From positions 1-64,000 of the forward strand of contig NZ_FRAC01000015.1 in the NCBI RefSeq assembly GCF_900142215.1: a stretch of 64,000 nt of DNA. Direction: 5' to 3'. Position 1 is the stretch's first letter. Every line of letters starts with the position of its first letter. The notes beneath the pieces were generated by a model. The model was not told the DNA's origin. It ran no database searches and saw only the letters and a program-made list of their open reading frames with translations. This DNA is from Anaerocolumna jejuensis DSM 15929 (GTDB lineage: Bacteria > Bacillota > Clostridia > Lachnospirales > Lachnospiraceae). Made by a program: the position numbers and the translations under genes. Of the stretch, positions 9,200 through 18,044 are shown piece by piece.

Positions 9200-10000
9200 T
9201 TATATCTCTTTCAGGATATCCTGCGCCAGTACCTTGGTATCCCGGATGCTGCCTGCTTTCTCATCCAACAGCTCCACTATCTTAATAAAATTATGTATGG
9301 TACCCTTTTTCTCATATATTTGAATTAAAATATTCTGAAACTGTATCAGGGATATTTTCTCCGGTATTACTCCCTTTATGACCTCCGGATATTTTTCCTC
9401 CAGATTATCTGCCAGCCTCTTTGTCAGCTGCTTATTGATTATTTTCCCGTAATGCCTGATACATACCTGCTCTAAATCTTTATAGATCTGCAGAAAAGAG
9501 ATTTCTTCTTCCGCAGTAAAGGTATTCTCATAAAGCTTGTTATCATAGGATAAAAAGTGGTACGAAAGTTTATCCATGTCCTCATTATCCCTGATTCGTA
9601 TCTGGGGAAGCAGTAATCCCAGGGAAGCCGCTGCCCTTTTCCTGATTTCCGCTATTTCCGGGAAGCCTTTGCCACTTTCCTCCCTGGCCGCAGAAATAAG
9701 TCCCGTACCGATTTCCAGCAGGAACGGTTCCGAAATAATACTGTCCAATAGTTCTCTGGAAGGCTTTAGCCCATCCCTTTCCGAAAACTCCACCTTGTTT
9801 TCGCCTTTCAGCATATAATCCAGGGAACAGTTTAAAATCTGACAAAGGGACACCATCAGTTCGATATCCGGATATCCCATGCCTCTCTCCCACCTGGATA
9901 CCGCCTGGGGTGTTACGCCAAGGCGCTGTGCCAGTTCGTCCTGGGTGTAATTATTATCTTTTCTTGCATTAATCAGCCTGTCCTCAAAATCACGAATCAT
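9200..10000 (-). CDS. XRE-family helix-turn-helix regulator
   Basis: This 266-residue protein has an N-terminal lambda-Cro/C1-type helix-turn-helix (residues about 8-62): TQDELAQRLGVTPQAVSRWERG is the classic XRE signature, followed by LMVSLCQILNCSLDYML. The remaining 200 residues are helical, without a recognised ligand domain, and end in a short leucine/isoleucine-rich helix. The gene lies 156 bp downstream of the nitrogenase-like operon but has its own promoter-like sequence (10080-10108), so it may be transcribed separately. The target is unknown. Confidence 0.88.
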   Translation of the reverse strand: MIRDFEDRLINARKDNNYTQDELAQRLGVTPQAVSRWERGMGYPDIELMVSLCQILNCSLDYMLKGENKVEFSERDGLKPSRELLDSIISEPFLLEIGTGLISAAREESGKGFPEIAEIRKRAAASLGLLLPQIRIRDNEDMDKLSYHFLSYDNKLYENTFTAEEEISFLQIYKDLEQVCIRHYGKIINKQLTKRLADNLEEKYPEVIKGVIPEKISLIQFQNILIQIYEKKGTIHNFIKIVELLDEKAGSIRDTKVLAQDILKEI

Positions 10001-10079
10001 TGTACTTACCTCCGGTGTTTTACATTTTGGTCCTGCTTGCTTTTACCAGGTATTAATCTGATATCCTTTTGTTACAGTA

Positions 10080-10108
10080 ATCATATCATCTGATAAGAGA
10101 TAAGTAAA
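10080..10108 (-). promoter_or_regulatory. Predicted sigma-A promoter of the XRE gene
   Basis: On the minus strand TTTACT (10103-10108) and TATGAT (10080-10085) are separated by exactly 17 bases, about 75 bases before the XRE start codon. Confidence 0.4.
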
Positions 10109-10156
10109 ACAACCAGTCGTTCATGTACACCTCAACAGAAATAAAAGGCCCTTCTC

Positions 10157-11368
10157 CTATTCTATTTCCTGAAACCACAGGCTGCAAAGATTGGTAACTC
10201 CCCGAAATCCCACATAGGGAGGAACATAGGGGTTAAAATTCCATTCATTGATTCCTCTGTCTGTCAAAAGCCCTGTATTCCTGCCTGCAGTCTTTAAATA
10301 TTCCTTTCTTGCCATCAGAATACCCTGGGGCAGATGGCCAAGCTCCTTTAACACCTTTTCTTCCGTCAGGCAGGAAATCCCTTCCTTTTCATCCTCTTTG
10401 GCCTCACACCAAAAAAGCCCTTCCCTGATACCAAGCTCTTCTACTGCAAACTCTTTCAATCCCTGTACCACATCCCTGCTGCCTCCGGCACTGAATACAA
10501 GTCTTTCTCCAAAGAACTCCAGGATATGTTTCAGACTGTCATATACAGTGCTGCAGTCCTTGATTTCATCCACTATAAATTCCGTGTTAACAAGACGCCC
10601 CGACAGCTTTCCGACCTGCTCCAGCCATTTGACGGTGCCCTGTATTCCATAGGGCCTCCCATAGAGATATGGAGTTCCAAACTGTTCTTTTAAGGTTTCC
10701 CCCGCCCTGATTCCTTCTCTTCTGAGCACCAGATTAATATCCGCTTCCCCCAATCTCCGAATACCTTCCATATCTGCTCTGGTTGAGAGAACACAGGATA
10801 CCTTCATGCCAAAGGCTCCCCAAAGCATTCTTTCAATTTCCCTGGCGTCTGCCTCGAACAAATGTAAATCAATGCCGGAACCTATGATATTGCAGGTAAG
10901 TTCCTCTGTCCTTAAAGTCTTTTCCGGTAAATTCCTGCAAAGTTCATATAGAGCGGTCTCAATCCCCCTATGGTAGTCCCTGTCAAAGCCTCCGCAGGGA
11001 AAATAGAGAATAGGAAGCCCCTCATAGCGAAAGCTGAGTTCCTGACAAATAGCCTCCATATCTATTCCGATAACCTCCGGAACGGAGGAAGGAATAAGAA
11101 ATACCGCCTCCGCCTTCTGTTTTTCCAGTATTCCATCCAATGCTGCTTCTATGCGGTCCGTCATTCCAAGGGCTATGTCCTTTTCATCCAGATGGGTTAC
11201 AAAGGCCTGGCAGTCCTTGGAATATCCTGCCTGCTCCAGCCATCTTTTCGCATATATCATATGCCCCATCGAGCCGAATTCCAGAACAACGGCTCCTTTT
11301 ATGGTTGCCAGAGTCCACAAAGCCCCCATCCTGCCGGAAGGGACAGGATGGTATTTATATAAGCCCAT
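10157..11368 (-). CDS. Nitrogenase component 1-like subunit lacking cluster cysteines
   Basis: This 403-residue protein has the NifD/NifK-type component 1 architecture but is shorter than true NifK. At the three places where nitrogenase-like proteins put cysteines for the P-cluster or a [4Fe-4S] cluster it reads His7 (HPVPSGRMGAL), His36 (EFGSMGH) and Val96 (IPSSVPEVIG), so all three ligands seem replaced. Later Rossmann-like parts are normal for the family (FGTPYLYGRPYGI, LVFSAGGSRDV). It overlaps the start of its partner (11355-12908) by 14 bp, implying coupled translation and a heteromeric complex. Expected partner: the NifH-like protein at 12928-13668. The substrate is unknown. The family call is good; the alignment of the ligand positions is by eye. 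Confidence 0.82.
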   Translation of the reverse strand: MGLYKYHPVPSGRMGALWTLATIKGAVVLEFGSMGHMIYAKRWLEQAGYSKDCQAFVTHLDEKDIALGMTDRIEAALDGILEKQKAEAVFLIPSSVPEVIGIDMEAICQELSFRYEGLPILYFPCGGFDRDYHRGIETALYELCRNLPEKTLRTEELTCNIIGSGIDLHLFEADAREIERMLWGAFGMKVSCVLSTRADMEGIRRLGEADINLVLRREGIRAGETLKEQFGTPYLYGRPYGIQGTVKWLEQVGKLSGRLVNTEFIVDEIKDCSTVYDSLKHILEFFGERLVFSAGGSRDVVQGLKEFAVEELGIREGLFWCEAKEDEKEGISCLTEEKVLKELGHLPQGILMARKEYLKTAGRNTGLLTDRGINEWNFNPYVPPYVGFRGVTNLCSLWFQEIE

Positions 11369-12908
11369 TATCTGCTCCTCCTTTTTCCATTCCTTTTGCC
11401 AGCTCCATCAGACAATCAAGGAGGGATATGCTTCTTTCATAGCCCAGTAAGGCAAAGATTTTCTGTATCTGGGGATTTTGTACCGTCCTGTTCTCCCATA
11501 CCGCTGTGCTGTGGCCGATAGAAAGCAGTGGATGAGCCTTTGCCCACTCTTTTACGTTCTTTTCCTCCGTTAAGGTTACCAGGTAAGGATTAAAGCCCTC
11601 CTTTAAGATTCTCTCCCGGTATATTCCATCCTCTTCCAGAAAGCGTTCGACTCCAAGAAGCTTCGGCTCCATTCCAAGTGACGCAAGATATGAGGCTGCC
11701 GGCAGGGCAAGGAGTTCCTGTACGGTAATAATAAAAGGAATCCCCTTTAACTCCCTGCGGGCTCTTTCCTCCGTTTCTTTCAGGAGCTCATAGGAACTCA
11801 CCAGAAATTCCTCCGCTTCCATCCCTTCCAGGCCAAGCACCTCCTTCAACCCACGGTAACTCTCTCTTATATCCTCTGCCGGAAAGCTTCTGCAAAGGGA
11901 TATTACCGGCTTTTTCAATGTCTTTGCCAGCTGCCCCTGATTAGGATCCTGCAGGATGGATAGAGAGCCGCTCCAAAGCTTCTCCAGTTTACCGGTTATA
12001 TCCTGCTGATTTAACTCCAGAAGCTCATACCCTGCTCCGGTTAAGGCAGCTTTTAGTGCCAGGGCTTCCTTTCCTCTAAGATTCCCAAGAAAATTAATCT
12101 GCTTTGTACCTGTACCAGTCTTTCTGCCTTCTGCCCGTTCCCCTTCCTGTCTGTTCTCTTTGTTGTATTCCTGGTCTACTTCCCTGCTATCTTCCTGCTC
12201 TCCTTTGTATTCTTGTTCTCGTCTGCCTTCTTGTTCTCGTCTGCCTTCTTGTTCTCGTCTGTCTTCTTGTTCTCGTCTGTCTTCTTGCTTACTTATTTCT
12301 TCCGCTGCATAATCTGTTAGAGAATCTTCTGCGACTTTCTCTCCTGCTGCTTTGTCTTCTCCCTTTTCTTTGCCTCTTACCTCATCGGCACCGCAACCTC
12401 TATACACTTCTCCCAATCGGCTGTAAGTGTCTAAATATCCGCTAAGATATCCGTTGTATTTAAAATGGGCTCCGTCTATGTAAATAAGCTTTGCACTTAT
12501 TTTTCCATTCAATTCCCGAATAACAGCCTCCATATCCTCGCCGATTAAAGCCGGTACGCAGGTTAGAATCAAAAGGATAAGTGCCGCCCCTTCCCTGTCC
12601 ATTTCAATGACAGCTTCCATCAGCCCTGTTCTGCAGCCGAATACCACCTCACTGGCATCCAGCTCATAGACATAATGGAGCTCGCCGCTGTTTCCCCTGG
12701 GCTCCGTCATTACATAACGGCTGTAATATCCGCATTCCGCCGTTCCCACTACCAGAGTGGACACATGCCCCAGCTGCTTGGCAAGGGCCAGTGCCGTGTG
12801 CATAGGGCAGTGCCTGCCAGGATTGCCCGGTGTACCGGATAATGGGATACCGGTTCTTACGGCTGCCTTAGACAGAGGCAGCCAGCCATACTCATTTTTA
12901 TCCGCCAT
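11355..12908 (-). CDS. Nitrogenase component 1-like subunit with three cluster cysteines
   Basis: This 517-residue component 1-like protein keeps Cys34 (GRHCPMHTAL), Cys59 (VGTAECGYYS) and Cys117 (ILTCVPALIGED), at the positions expected to hold an iron-sulfur cluster. It would therefore be the cluster-carrying subunit opposite the cysteine-less 403-residue partner. DPOR gives a partial parallel: BchN supplies three cysteines and BchB an aspartate. Residues about 173-270 are a highly charged insertion including four near-perfect hexapeptides built on REQEGR/REQEDR, unusual for the family and probably a surface loop. The C-terminal half returns to a Rossmann-like fold. Start ATG 12908 follows GAGTG, 19 bp after the NifH-like stop. 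Function unknown beyond a predicted ATP-driven reductase. Confidence 0.82.
   Translation of the reverse strand: MADKNEYGWLPLSKAAVRTGIPLSGTPGNPGRHCPMHTALALAKQLGHVSTLVVGTAECGYYSRYVMTEPRGNSGELHYVYELDASEVVFGCRTGLMEAVIEMDREGAALILLILTCVPALIGEDMEAVIRELNGKISAKLIYIDGAHFKYNGYLSGYLDTYSRLGEVYRGCGADEVRGKEKGEDKAAGEKVAEDSLTDYAAEEISKQEDRREQEDRREQEGRREQEGRREQEYKGEQEDSREVDQEYNKENRQEGERAEGRKTGTGTKQINFLGNLRGKEALALKAALTGAGYELLELNQQDITGKLEKLWSGSLSILQDPNQGQLAKTLKKPVISLCRSFPAEDIRESYRGLKEVLGLEGMEAEEFLVSSYELLKETEERARRELKGIPFIITVQELLALPAASYLASLGMEPKLLGVERFLEEDGIYRERILKEGFNPYLVTLTEEKNVKEWAKAHPLLSIGHSTAVWENRTVQNPQIQKIFALLGYERSISLLDCLMELAKGMEKGGADNGLI
12210..12281. repeat. 18-bp tandem repeat (4 copies) inside the nitrogenase-like gene
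   Basis: The unit TTCTTGTTCTCGTCTGCC (plus-strand sense) occurs four times at 12210, 12228, 12246 and 12264. The last two copies carry a C-to-T change near the end, and a fifth copy begins and decays at 12282. The period is a multiple of three, so gain or loss of copies keeps the frame and varies the length of a charged loop (REQEGR hexapeptides). Confidence 0.9.
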
Positions 12909-12927
12909 TGCTTCACTCCTTTTTATG

Positions 12928-13668
12928 TCAGGGACATAGAATCCTTGACAGCTTTTCGTATTCAGCCGCCAGGGGACTGTCCGGAAATGCAGCCACTACC
13001 GTTCGTCCCAGGTCTTCTGCTTTTTGTACCAGTGGGTTTCTGTCTATTTTGAAAAGCATAGGGGCTTCCATTTCTTTTGCGGCATCTCTTACAAGCTCTT
13101 CTTCCTTTTCAATGTTCTTTGCATTCAGGATAAGCCCTTTTAAAGAAGCATAGCCTCTCCCACCGAAGCTTTTGACCGCATATGCTATATTGGAGGCGGC
13201 ATATAAGGACATCATCTCCCCAGAGGTCACAATACAGACTTCATCCGCATATCCTCCCCTGATAGGCATGGCAAATCCGCCGCATACCACATCACCTAAC
13301 ACATCATAAAGGACAATGTCCGGCTGATATATTTCATAGGCTTCCAGTTCCTTCAGTTTTTCAAAAGCAGTTATAATGCCTCTTCCTGCACAGCCCACTC
13401 CGGGTACCGGTCCTCCTGCCTCTACGCAGAGTACACCAAGCTCCCCCTCCGTAACAATGTCCTGAAGAGTGGCTTCATACTTATCCCTTAATACATCAAG
13501 TACGGTCTTAATCTTAACTCCGCCTGTTAAGTTCCTGGTAGAGTCGGCTTTGGGATCACAGCCTATCTGCATTACCTTAAGGCCTCTGGCAGCCAGGGCT
13601 GCTGAAAGGTTGGATACGGTCGTGGACTTTCCGATTCCGCCTTTCCCATATACAGCAATCTTTCTCAT
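12928..13668 (-). CDS. NifH-like iron-sulfur ATPase (reductase component)
   Basis: This 246-residue protein belongs to the NifH/BchL/CfbC family. The P-loop GKGGIGKST is at 8-16. The two cysteines that bridge the dimer's [4Fe-4S] cluster are both present: Cys93 in GVGCAGRG and Cys129 in GDVVCGGFAMPIR. The DPKADSTR switch region is at 38-45. It is slightly shorter than NifH (about 270-290). In known relatives this component hydrolyses ATP and passes electrons one at a time to a component 1 partner. The two partners follow directly, at 11355 and 10157, and iron-chelate-type ABC transporter genes precede it. No nif maturation genes (nifB, nifE, nifN) are nearby, so dinitrogen reduction is unlikely. 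Confidence 0.9.
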   Translation of the reverse strand: MRKIAVYGKGGIGKSTTVSNLSAALAARGLKVMQIGCDPKADSTRNLTGGVKIKTVLDVLRDKYEATLQDIVTEGELGVLCVEAGGPVPGVGCAGRGIITAFEKLKELEAYEIYQPDIVLYDVLGDVVCGGFAMPIRGGYADEVCIVTSGEMMSLYAASNIAYAVKSFGGRGYASLKGLILNAKNIEKEEELVRDAAKEMEAPMLFKIDRNPLVQKAEDLGRTVVAAFPDSPLAAEYEKLSRILCP

Positions 13669-13703
13669 ATCCTTTTCTTCCTTTCCATTGGACAGGGCAG
13701 CGC

Positions 13704-14528
13704 TCAGGCTCCCTTTTTCACCTTGCCCTTATTTCCAGCTTTACTTAATAGCTGATAAGACATGCAAACAGGCCTTGAGGACAGAGGGTCCGTTACGATG
13801 GCAGCATCTATTTCGAAGACTTCCTTCAAGGTCTCATTATTCATTACTTCCCAGGGAGTACCGGCCTTTACCACTCTTCCCTCCCGAAAGGCAATCATAT
13901 GATCTGCGAATTTGGAAGCCAGATTCAAATCATGAAGAACCATCAGTATAGTACAGCCGTGCTCTTTGTTCAAATCCTCCAGCAGCTCCAGTATCTCCAG
14001 CTGATATGCCATATCCAGATAGGTAGTAGGCTCATCCAGGAGGATGACCTCCGTTTCCTGTGCCAGAGCCATGGCAATCCAGACCCTCTGTCTTTGCCCT
14101 CCCGAAAGCTCAGATGTGGCCTGGCCTTCCAGGCCTTTTAATCCCGTAGCCTCAATCGCCCAGGCGACAATCCCCTTGTCCTCCCCGGTAAGACGCCCAA
14201 GGCCCTTCTGGTAAGGAAATCTGCCATAGGAAACCAGTTCTTCTACCGTGAGTCCATCGGGAGCCTGGGGCGTCTGGGGCAGTATGGCAAGCTTCTTGGC
14301 AAGCTCCCTGGTAGGAAGCTTATGAATCTCTTCCCCATCCAAATAGATACATCCTTTTTTAATCCCCAGAATTCTTCCCAGGGTCTTTAAAAAGGTGGAT
14401 TTACCGCAGCCGTTAGGGCCGATGATAGTTGTTATCTGACCCATGGGGATGGATATGCTCAGTTCCTCTATAATGACCTTTTCACCGTATGCCGCCTTTA
14501 TGCTGTCGGTACAGATACCGTTTTTCAT
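13704..14528 (-). CDS. FecC/FhuC-type iron-chelate ABC transporter ATPase
   Basis: This 274-residue ATPase is read from ATG 14528, which follows AAAGGAGAG; an upstream in-frame ATG at 14564 lacks a site. Walker A GPNGCGKST, Q-loop LPQTP, signature ELSGGQRQR, Walker B VILLDEP and the H-loop histidine (VLHDLNLAS) are all visible. Its length and the QTPQAPDGLTVEELV segment are typical of siderophore, heme or cobalamin importers. It should energise the two FecCD-type permeases and the FecB-type lipoprotein encoded just upstream. About 35 bp separate it from the NifH-like gene, so uptake and reduction are probably co-expressed. Confidence 0.9.
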   Translation of the reverse strand: MKNGICTDSIKAAYGEKVIIEELSISIPMGQITTIIGPNGCGKSTFLKTLGRILGIKKGCIYLDGEEIHKLPTRELAKKLAILPQTPQAPDGLTVEELVSYGRFPYQKGLGRLTGEDKGIVAWAIEATGLKGLEGQATSELSGGQRQRVWIAMALAQETEVILLDEPTTYLDMAYQLEILELLEDLNKEHGCTILMVLHDLNLASKFADHMIAFREGRVVKAGTPWEVMNNETLKEVFEIDAAIVTDPLSSRPVCMSYQLLSKAGNKGKVKKGA

Positions 14529-14718
14529 GGTTTTCTCTCCTTTCACCTGCATAAGTCCTGCCATGCAGCCTGCTGTTAACCTGCTTATAACACCTTTATT
14601 ACTCTTTGTTTATCTTTAAGCCCTATGCTTTTACATTTCCCATTTGCCTGCTTCTATTCCTGTCTCAATTTTCCTTAATCCTTTACCGCTTTCTTCCCTC
14701 CCCATTGCTTTCCTCTAT

Positions 14719-15736
14719 TTAACCCTTTACCGTATTCTTTCTCTCTTTTAACAGCAAAAATACAAAATAAGGCGCTCCAAGGAGGGATACCACGATTCCG
14801 GTAGGAATTTCCGAGGGTTCAATTACCGTTCTTGCAACAGTATCTGCAATTAGCACCAGAAGACCTCCTGCCAGGGCACATACCGGTATCAGAAGCCGGT
14901 GGCCGGAGCCCACCAGTTTTCTTGACAAATGGGGTGCCATAAAGCCCGACAAAGCTTATACTGCCGCTAACCGCCACACAGGCTGCCGCCAGGGCCGCGG
15001 CCGTAAACAGCAGCCTGTATTTTTCCCTTGCCACGGCCACACCAAGGCCAAAGGAAATGTCATCTCCCATAGCCAGTATGTCAAGGTGCCTGGAACGGAA
15101 GATCAGATAAGTAATTCCCATTACAATCCAGGGCAGCAGGGCGGCAACAAATTTCCAGTTGGCATTCCAGATGCTTCCCGCCTGCCATTTGGCAAGAAAT
15201 TCATGCTGGGAGTCATCCAGTTTCATAATTACTACGGTCATAACCGAATTAATGCCCGCCTGAATAGCCACACCATTTAATACCAGCCGCATGGAAGATA
15301 CCCCCTTTGTCCTGCTGGTCGACAGTGCATAAATAAGCCCTCCCACAGCCAGTGCTCCTATAAGGGAGAGAAAAGGCAGGCCAAAGACAGAGCCGAAGGA
15401 GACGGCCCCGTGGAGCACCACATACAGCAATACCATAATTCCCGCACCTGCATTGATACCAAGGATACCCGGGTCTGCCAGAGGGTTCCTTGTAATCCCC
15501 TGTATGATACAGCCGGACAGGGCAAAGCCTGCTCCAATCAGCAAAGCTAACAAAATACGGGGCATACGGAACTGCAGTACCACAAGATTTTCCTTCCCGC
15601 TTCCTCCGCCTGCTAATATACGGAGGATATCCGTAACATGGTAATCCGTAAACCCGGCATTTATACTGATAAATACAGCCGCAGGAAGCAGCAGGAGAAG
15701 CAGAAACAGCACATATTTTCTGTTTTTTTTCTTCAT
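14719..15736 (-). pseudogene. FecCD-type permease, interrupted by a 1-bp frameshift
   Basis: Two overlapping frames together make one BtuC/FecCD permease of about 338 residues. The first, from ATG 15736, is normal through SISFVG near codon 263 and then turns into nonsense ending at 14819. The second supplies the missing end (MAPHLSRKLVGSGHRLL to the stop at 14719). Near 14943-14950 the coding strand reads GGGCTTTATGGCACCC, where one T fewer would give FVGLMAPHLSRK, the usual family sequence. The shift lies in a T run, so it may be a sequencing error or a real, possibly reversible, mutation. If real, this importer half is truncated. The first ATG overlaps the previous stop. Confidence 0.8.
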
Positions 15737-16764
15737 CAGAGCTCCCCTTTCTGCCTTCTTGCAAAGTAAAGAAATACCGGCACCCCAAGTAAGGATATCA
15801 ATGCGCCTATGGGTAACTCACCGGGAGCACTTAAGGTCTTGGCTCCGATATCAGCCACCACTAAAAGCAATGCCCCCAGTATGGTACTTAAAGGAATAAT
15901 CAAACGGTAGTCAGGTCCCACCAGATATCTTGCAAAATGAGGTATCAGCATCCCCACAAAGGTAATGGAGCCTGCCAGCGCCACCGAAGTGCCTGCCAGC
16001 AGAACCACCACGAGGGTTCCTGCGGTTTTCACAAAAGCAATACGGACCCCAAGGCCAAGGGCTACCTCTTCCCCCATATTGAGAATGGAAATCCTCCTGG
16101 AAAGAAGGATGGCTATCAATATGCCGCTGCCCATTACCGGCACTGCAACCTTTAACTGATTCCAGCTGTTTCCCGTTACGCTTCCCATCGTCCAGAAATT
16201 AAGATTCTGGGTCATCTTGTTACCAATGGCAATTGCCTGGCTGACCGCCACAAGGAAAGTACTTACCGCGGCTCCCGACAACACCAGCTTCATAGGCTTA
16301 TTTCCCCCGGGTACAAGACTGCTGATTCCATACACCGCCAGCGCTCCTGCTCCTGCCCCGATAAACGCACTGAGAATAATCTGGGAATAGGCTGCCTTAT
16401 TTACATAGGCCAGGCAGATTGCCATAGCAAGAGCCGCTCCGGAATTCAACCCCATCAGCCCGGAATCCGCCAGGGGATTTCTTGTCATCCCCTGCATAAC
16501 GGCTCCTGCGGCAGCAAGGGCTGCTCCGGTGACAGCCGCACTGATTACCCTCGGAAGCCTTAAATCTATTACCATCAGGTGTTTCATATTCTCCCCGTCA
16601 AAATGTAAAAAAGCATCACCCACCGTAGAAAGGGGTATTTTAGCTGCTCCCACCATAATTGACAGCACCATAAAAAAAAGAAGAAACAATCCCCCGGCCA
16701 CCATAAGCAAAAATGCCTTGTAGCCGCGATTTCTCCTGAGCTTTCCGTCATTCTTTCGTTCCAT
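15736..16764 (-). CDS. FecCD-type iron-chelate ABC permease
   Basis: This 342-residue membrane protein has about nine or ten hydrophobic segments and the family motifs MQGMTRNPLADSGLMG (residues about 91-106) and SITFVGMLIPHFARYLVG (about 273-290, the coupling region). BtuCD-type transporters use two such subunits; the second is the frameshifted gene directly downstream, which it overlaps by a base. It starts at ATG 16764 behind GAGGTAAG. The substrate is probably an iron chelate, heme or another tetrapyrrole, on the evidence of neighbours and Fur-like sites. Confidence 0.9.
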   Translation of the reverse strand: MERKNDGKLRRNRGYKAFLLMVAGGLFLLFFMVLSIMVGAAKIPLSTVGDAFLHFDGENMKHLMVIDLRLPRVISAAVTGAALAAAGAVMQGMTRNPLADSGLMGLNSGAALAMAICLAYVNKAAYSQIILSAFIGAGAGALAVYGISSLVPGGNKPMKLVLSGAAVSTFLVAVSQAIAIGNKMTQNLNFWTMGSVTGNSWNQLKVAVPVMGSGILIAILLSRRISILNMGEEVALGLGVRIAFVKTAGTLVVVLLAGTSVALAGSITFVGMLIPHFARYLVGPDYRLIIPLSTILGALLLVVADIGAKTLSAPGELPIGALISLLGVPVFLYFARRQKGEL

Positions 16765-16883
16765 AGCTTACCTCATTCTTATATAAAAAAATTCCCCGCC
16801 GATTCTCCCTGCAAAAGAGAGGGATGCCGAAACTCTGATACCTTTTCCGACACCCCTGCCCTCTACAGTTTTTCAGATTTTGT

Positions 16884-17957
16884 CTATTTCTCACCCAGCA
16901 ATTTATCAATGATGGTATCAACGGTGTAAACGGTTGAAATTGCACTGGCAGCATGACCGGAGCCATCCAGCCGGTAAACGTGTCCATCCTTGACAGCCTT
17001 TAAGGACTTCCAAACGGAATTATTATTATTCAGCTCTTCCAGATAAGCCTCATCCCCGTCAAAGACATTTACAAATAAATAATCCGGGTTCATTTCGGCA
17101 AGTGCCTCCATGGATACCTGCTCGTACTGCTCCGAAGTCGGGAAGCCCTCGGGAACATTTAATCCTAAGCCGGTTTTGCTGTCATACAAATCCGGTCGGT
17201 AAGCACAATAATACTTGTCCTCTCCCATGAGAGACATCAGCATAACTGTTTTTCCGGTATATTTTTCCTGAAGCTTTCCTCTGGCATCTGCCAGCTTTTG
17301 ATCCACTTCCGCAATAACTTCTTCTGCCTTCTGTGCTTTTCCTACGACCTTGCCGATTTCTCTCAGGCTGTATCTCCAGTCCATCTTGACCTGAGGGCCA
17401 AATACAACAACAGGTGCTATTTTTTCCAGATTTTCAACAGATTCCTTGTTATAGCTCTGCTGTAAGATAATATCCGGCTCCAGCCCGGCAAGAAGCTCCA
17501 AATTGATATCCGCATCTCCCAAATCGGTCACTGAGCTTAAGTCGTAGCCCTGTAAGGCATCCCAGGTTTTAATATAATGCTCCGCACTTGTTGTTCCAAC
17601 GGGCATCACTCCAAGGAGAATCAAAGTTTCCCAATGGGGCAGATAATTGATAGCCACCTTAAGAGGCTGCTTTTCAATGGTAATTTCCCTGCCTTCCCCA
17701 TCAGTATATGTATATGGATAAACCGTTTCTTCCACTTGTAACGGTGTAACTGCCGCATTTTCAGAAGCTTCACCGGAAGCCTCCTTGGTCCCAGAAGGTT
17801 CTGCCGGCTCTGCTGTTCCTTCTGCCGAGGTTGTCTTTGCGGTATCTGCAGCATTGCCATTTCCGGAAGCCGGTGTGTTATCATTTGCTTTGCCGCAGCC
17901 TGTAAAAAGAACAGCTGTAATGGCTAAAACCGCCACTATATTAAATGCTTTTTTCAT
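16884..17957 (-). CDS. FecB-type substrate-binding lipoprotein
   Basis: The open frame begins at TTG 17999, but ATG 17957 follows GGAGG and opens a clean lipoprotein signal (MKK, hydrophobic core, LFTGC with the lipid-bearing Cys21), so 357 residues are predicted. A Ser/Ala/Glu-rich spacer of about 50 residues follows. Then comes a type III periplasmic-binding fold with the characteristic GLEPDIILQQSY and LAEMNPDYLFVNVF stretches of iron-siderophore binders. It is anchored outside the membrane and hands its ligand to the FecCD permeases. A strong Fur-like box (17975-17993) overlaps the region just before the start, pointing to an additional iron-controlled promoter. Confidence 0.9.
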   Translation of the reverse strand: MKKAFNIVAVLAITAVLFTGCGKANDNTPASGNGNAADTAKTTSAEGTAEPAEPSGTKEASGEASENAAVTPLQVEETVYPYTYTDGEGREITIEKQPLKVAINYLPHWETLILLGVMPVGTTSAEHYIKTWDALQGYDLSSVTDLGDADINLELLAGLEPDIILQQSYNKESVENLEKIAPVVVFGPQVKMDWRYSLREIGKVVGKAQKAEEVIAEVDQKLADARGKLQEKYTGKTVMLMSLMGEDKYYCAYRPDLYDSKTGLGLNVPEGFPTSEQYEQVSMEALAEMNPDYLFVNVFDGDEAYLEELNNNNSVWKSLKAVKDGHVYRLDGSGHAASAISTVYTVDTIIDKLLGEK

Positions 17958-17974
17958 TATGTCCTCCATTTGTT

Positions 17975-17993
17975 GATTATGATTTTCATTTTC
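17975..17993 (-). promoter_or_regulatory. Predicted Fur box upstream of the FecB-type gene
   Basis: On the minus strand this 19-mer reads GAAAATGAAAATCATAATC and matches the classic GATAATGATAATCATTATC at 16 of 19 positions. It lies 18 bases before the ATG at 17957, in the 87-bp gap after the AraC gene. Supports iron repression of the transport and reductase genes. Confidence 0.65.
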
Positions 17994-18044
17994 ATGCAAA
18001 CTATATCATACACCAATTCAAATAGGAATAGACATATTTTCAAA

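Noticed and set aside
12104..12445. A 113-residue plus-strand frame rich in leucine/valine/cysteine, looking like a membrane protein
   Set aside because: It is the antisense of the REQEGR repeat region in the nitrogenase-like gene; the regular pattern comes from the 18-bp repeat.
10157..13668. Nitrogen-fixation genes nifHDK
   Set aside because: The second component 1 subunit lacks the P-cluster cysteines, both subunits are unlike true NifDK in key motifs, and no FeMo-cofactor assembly gene is present.
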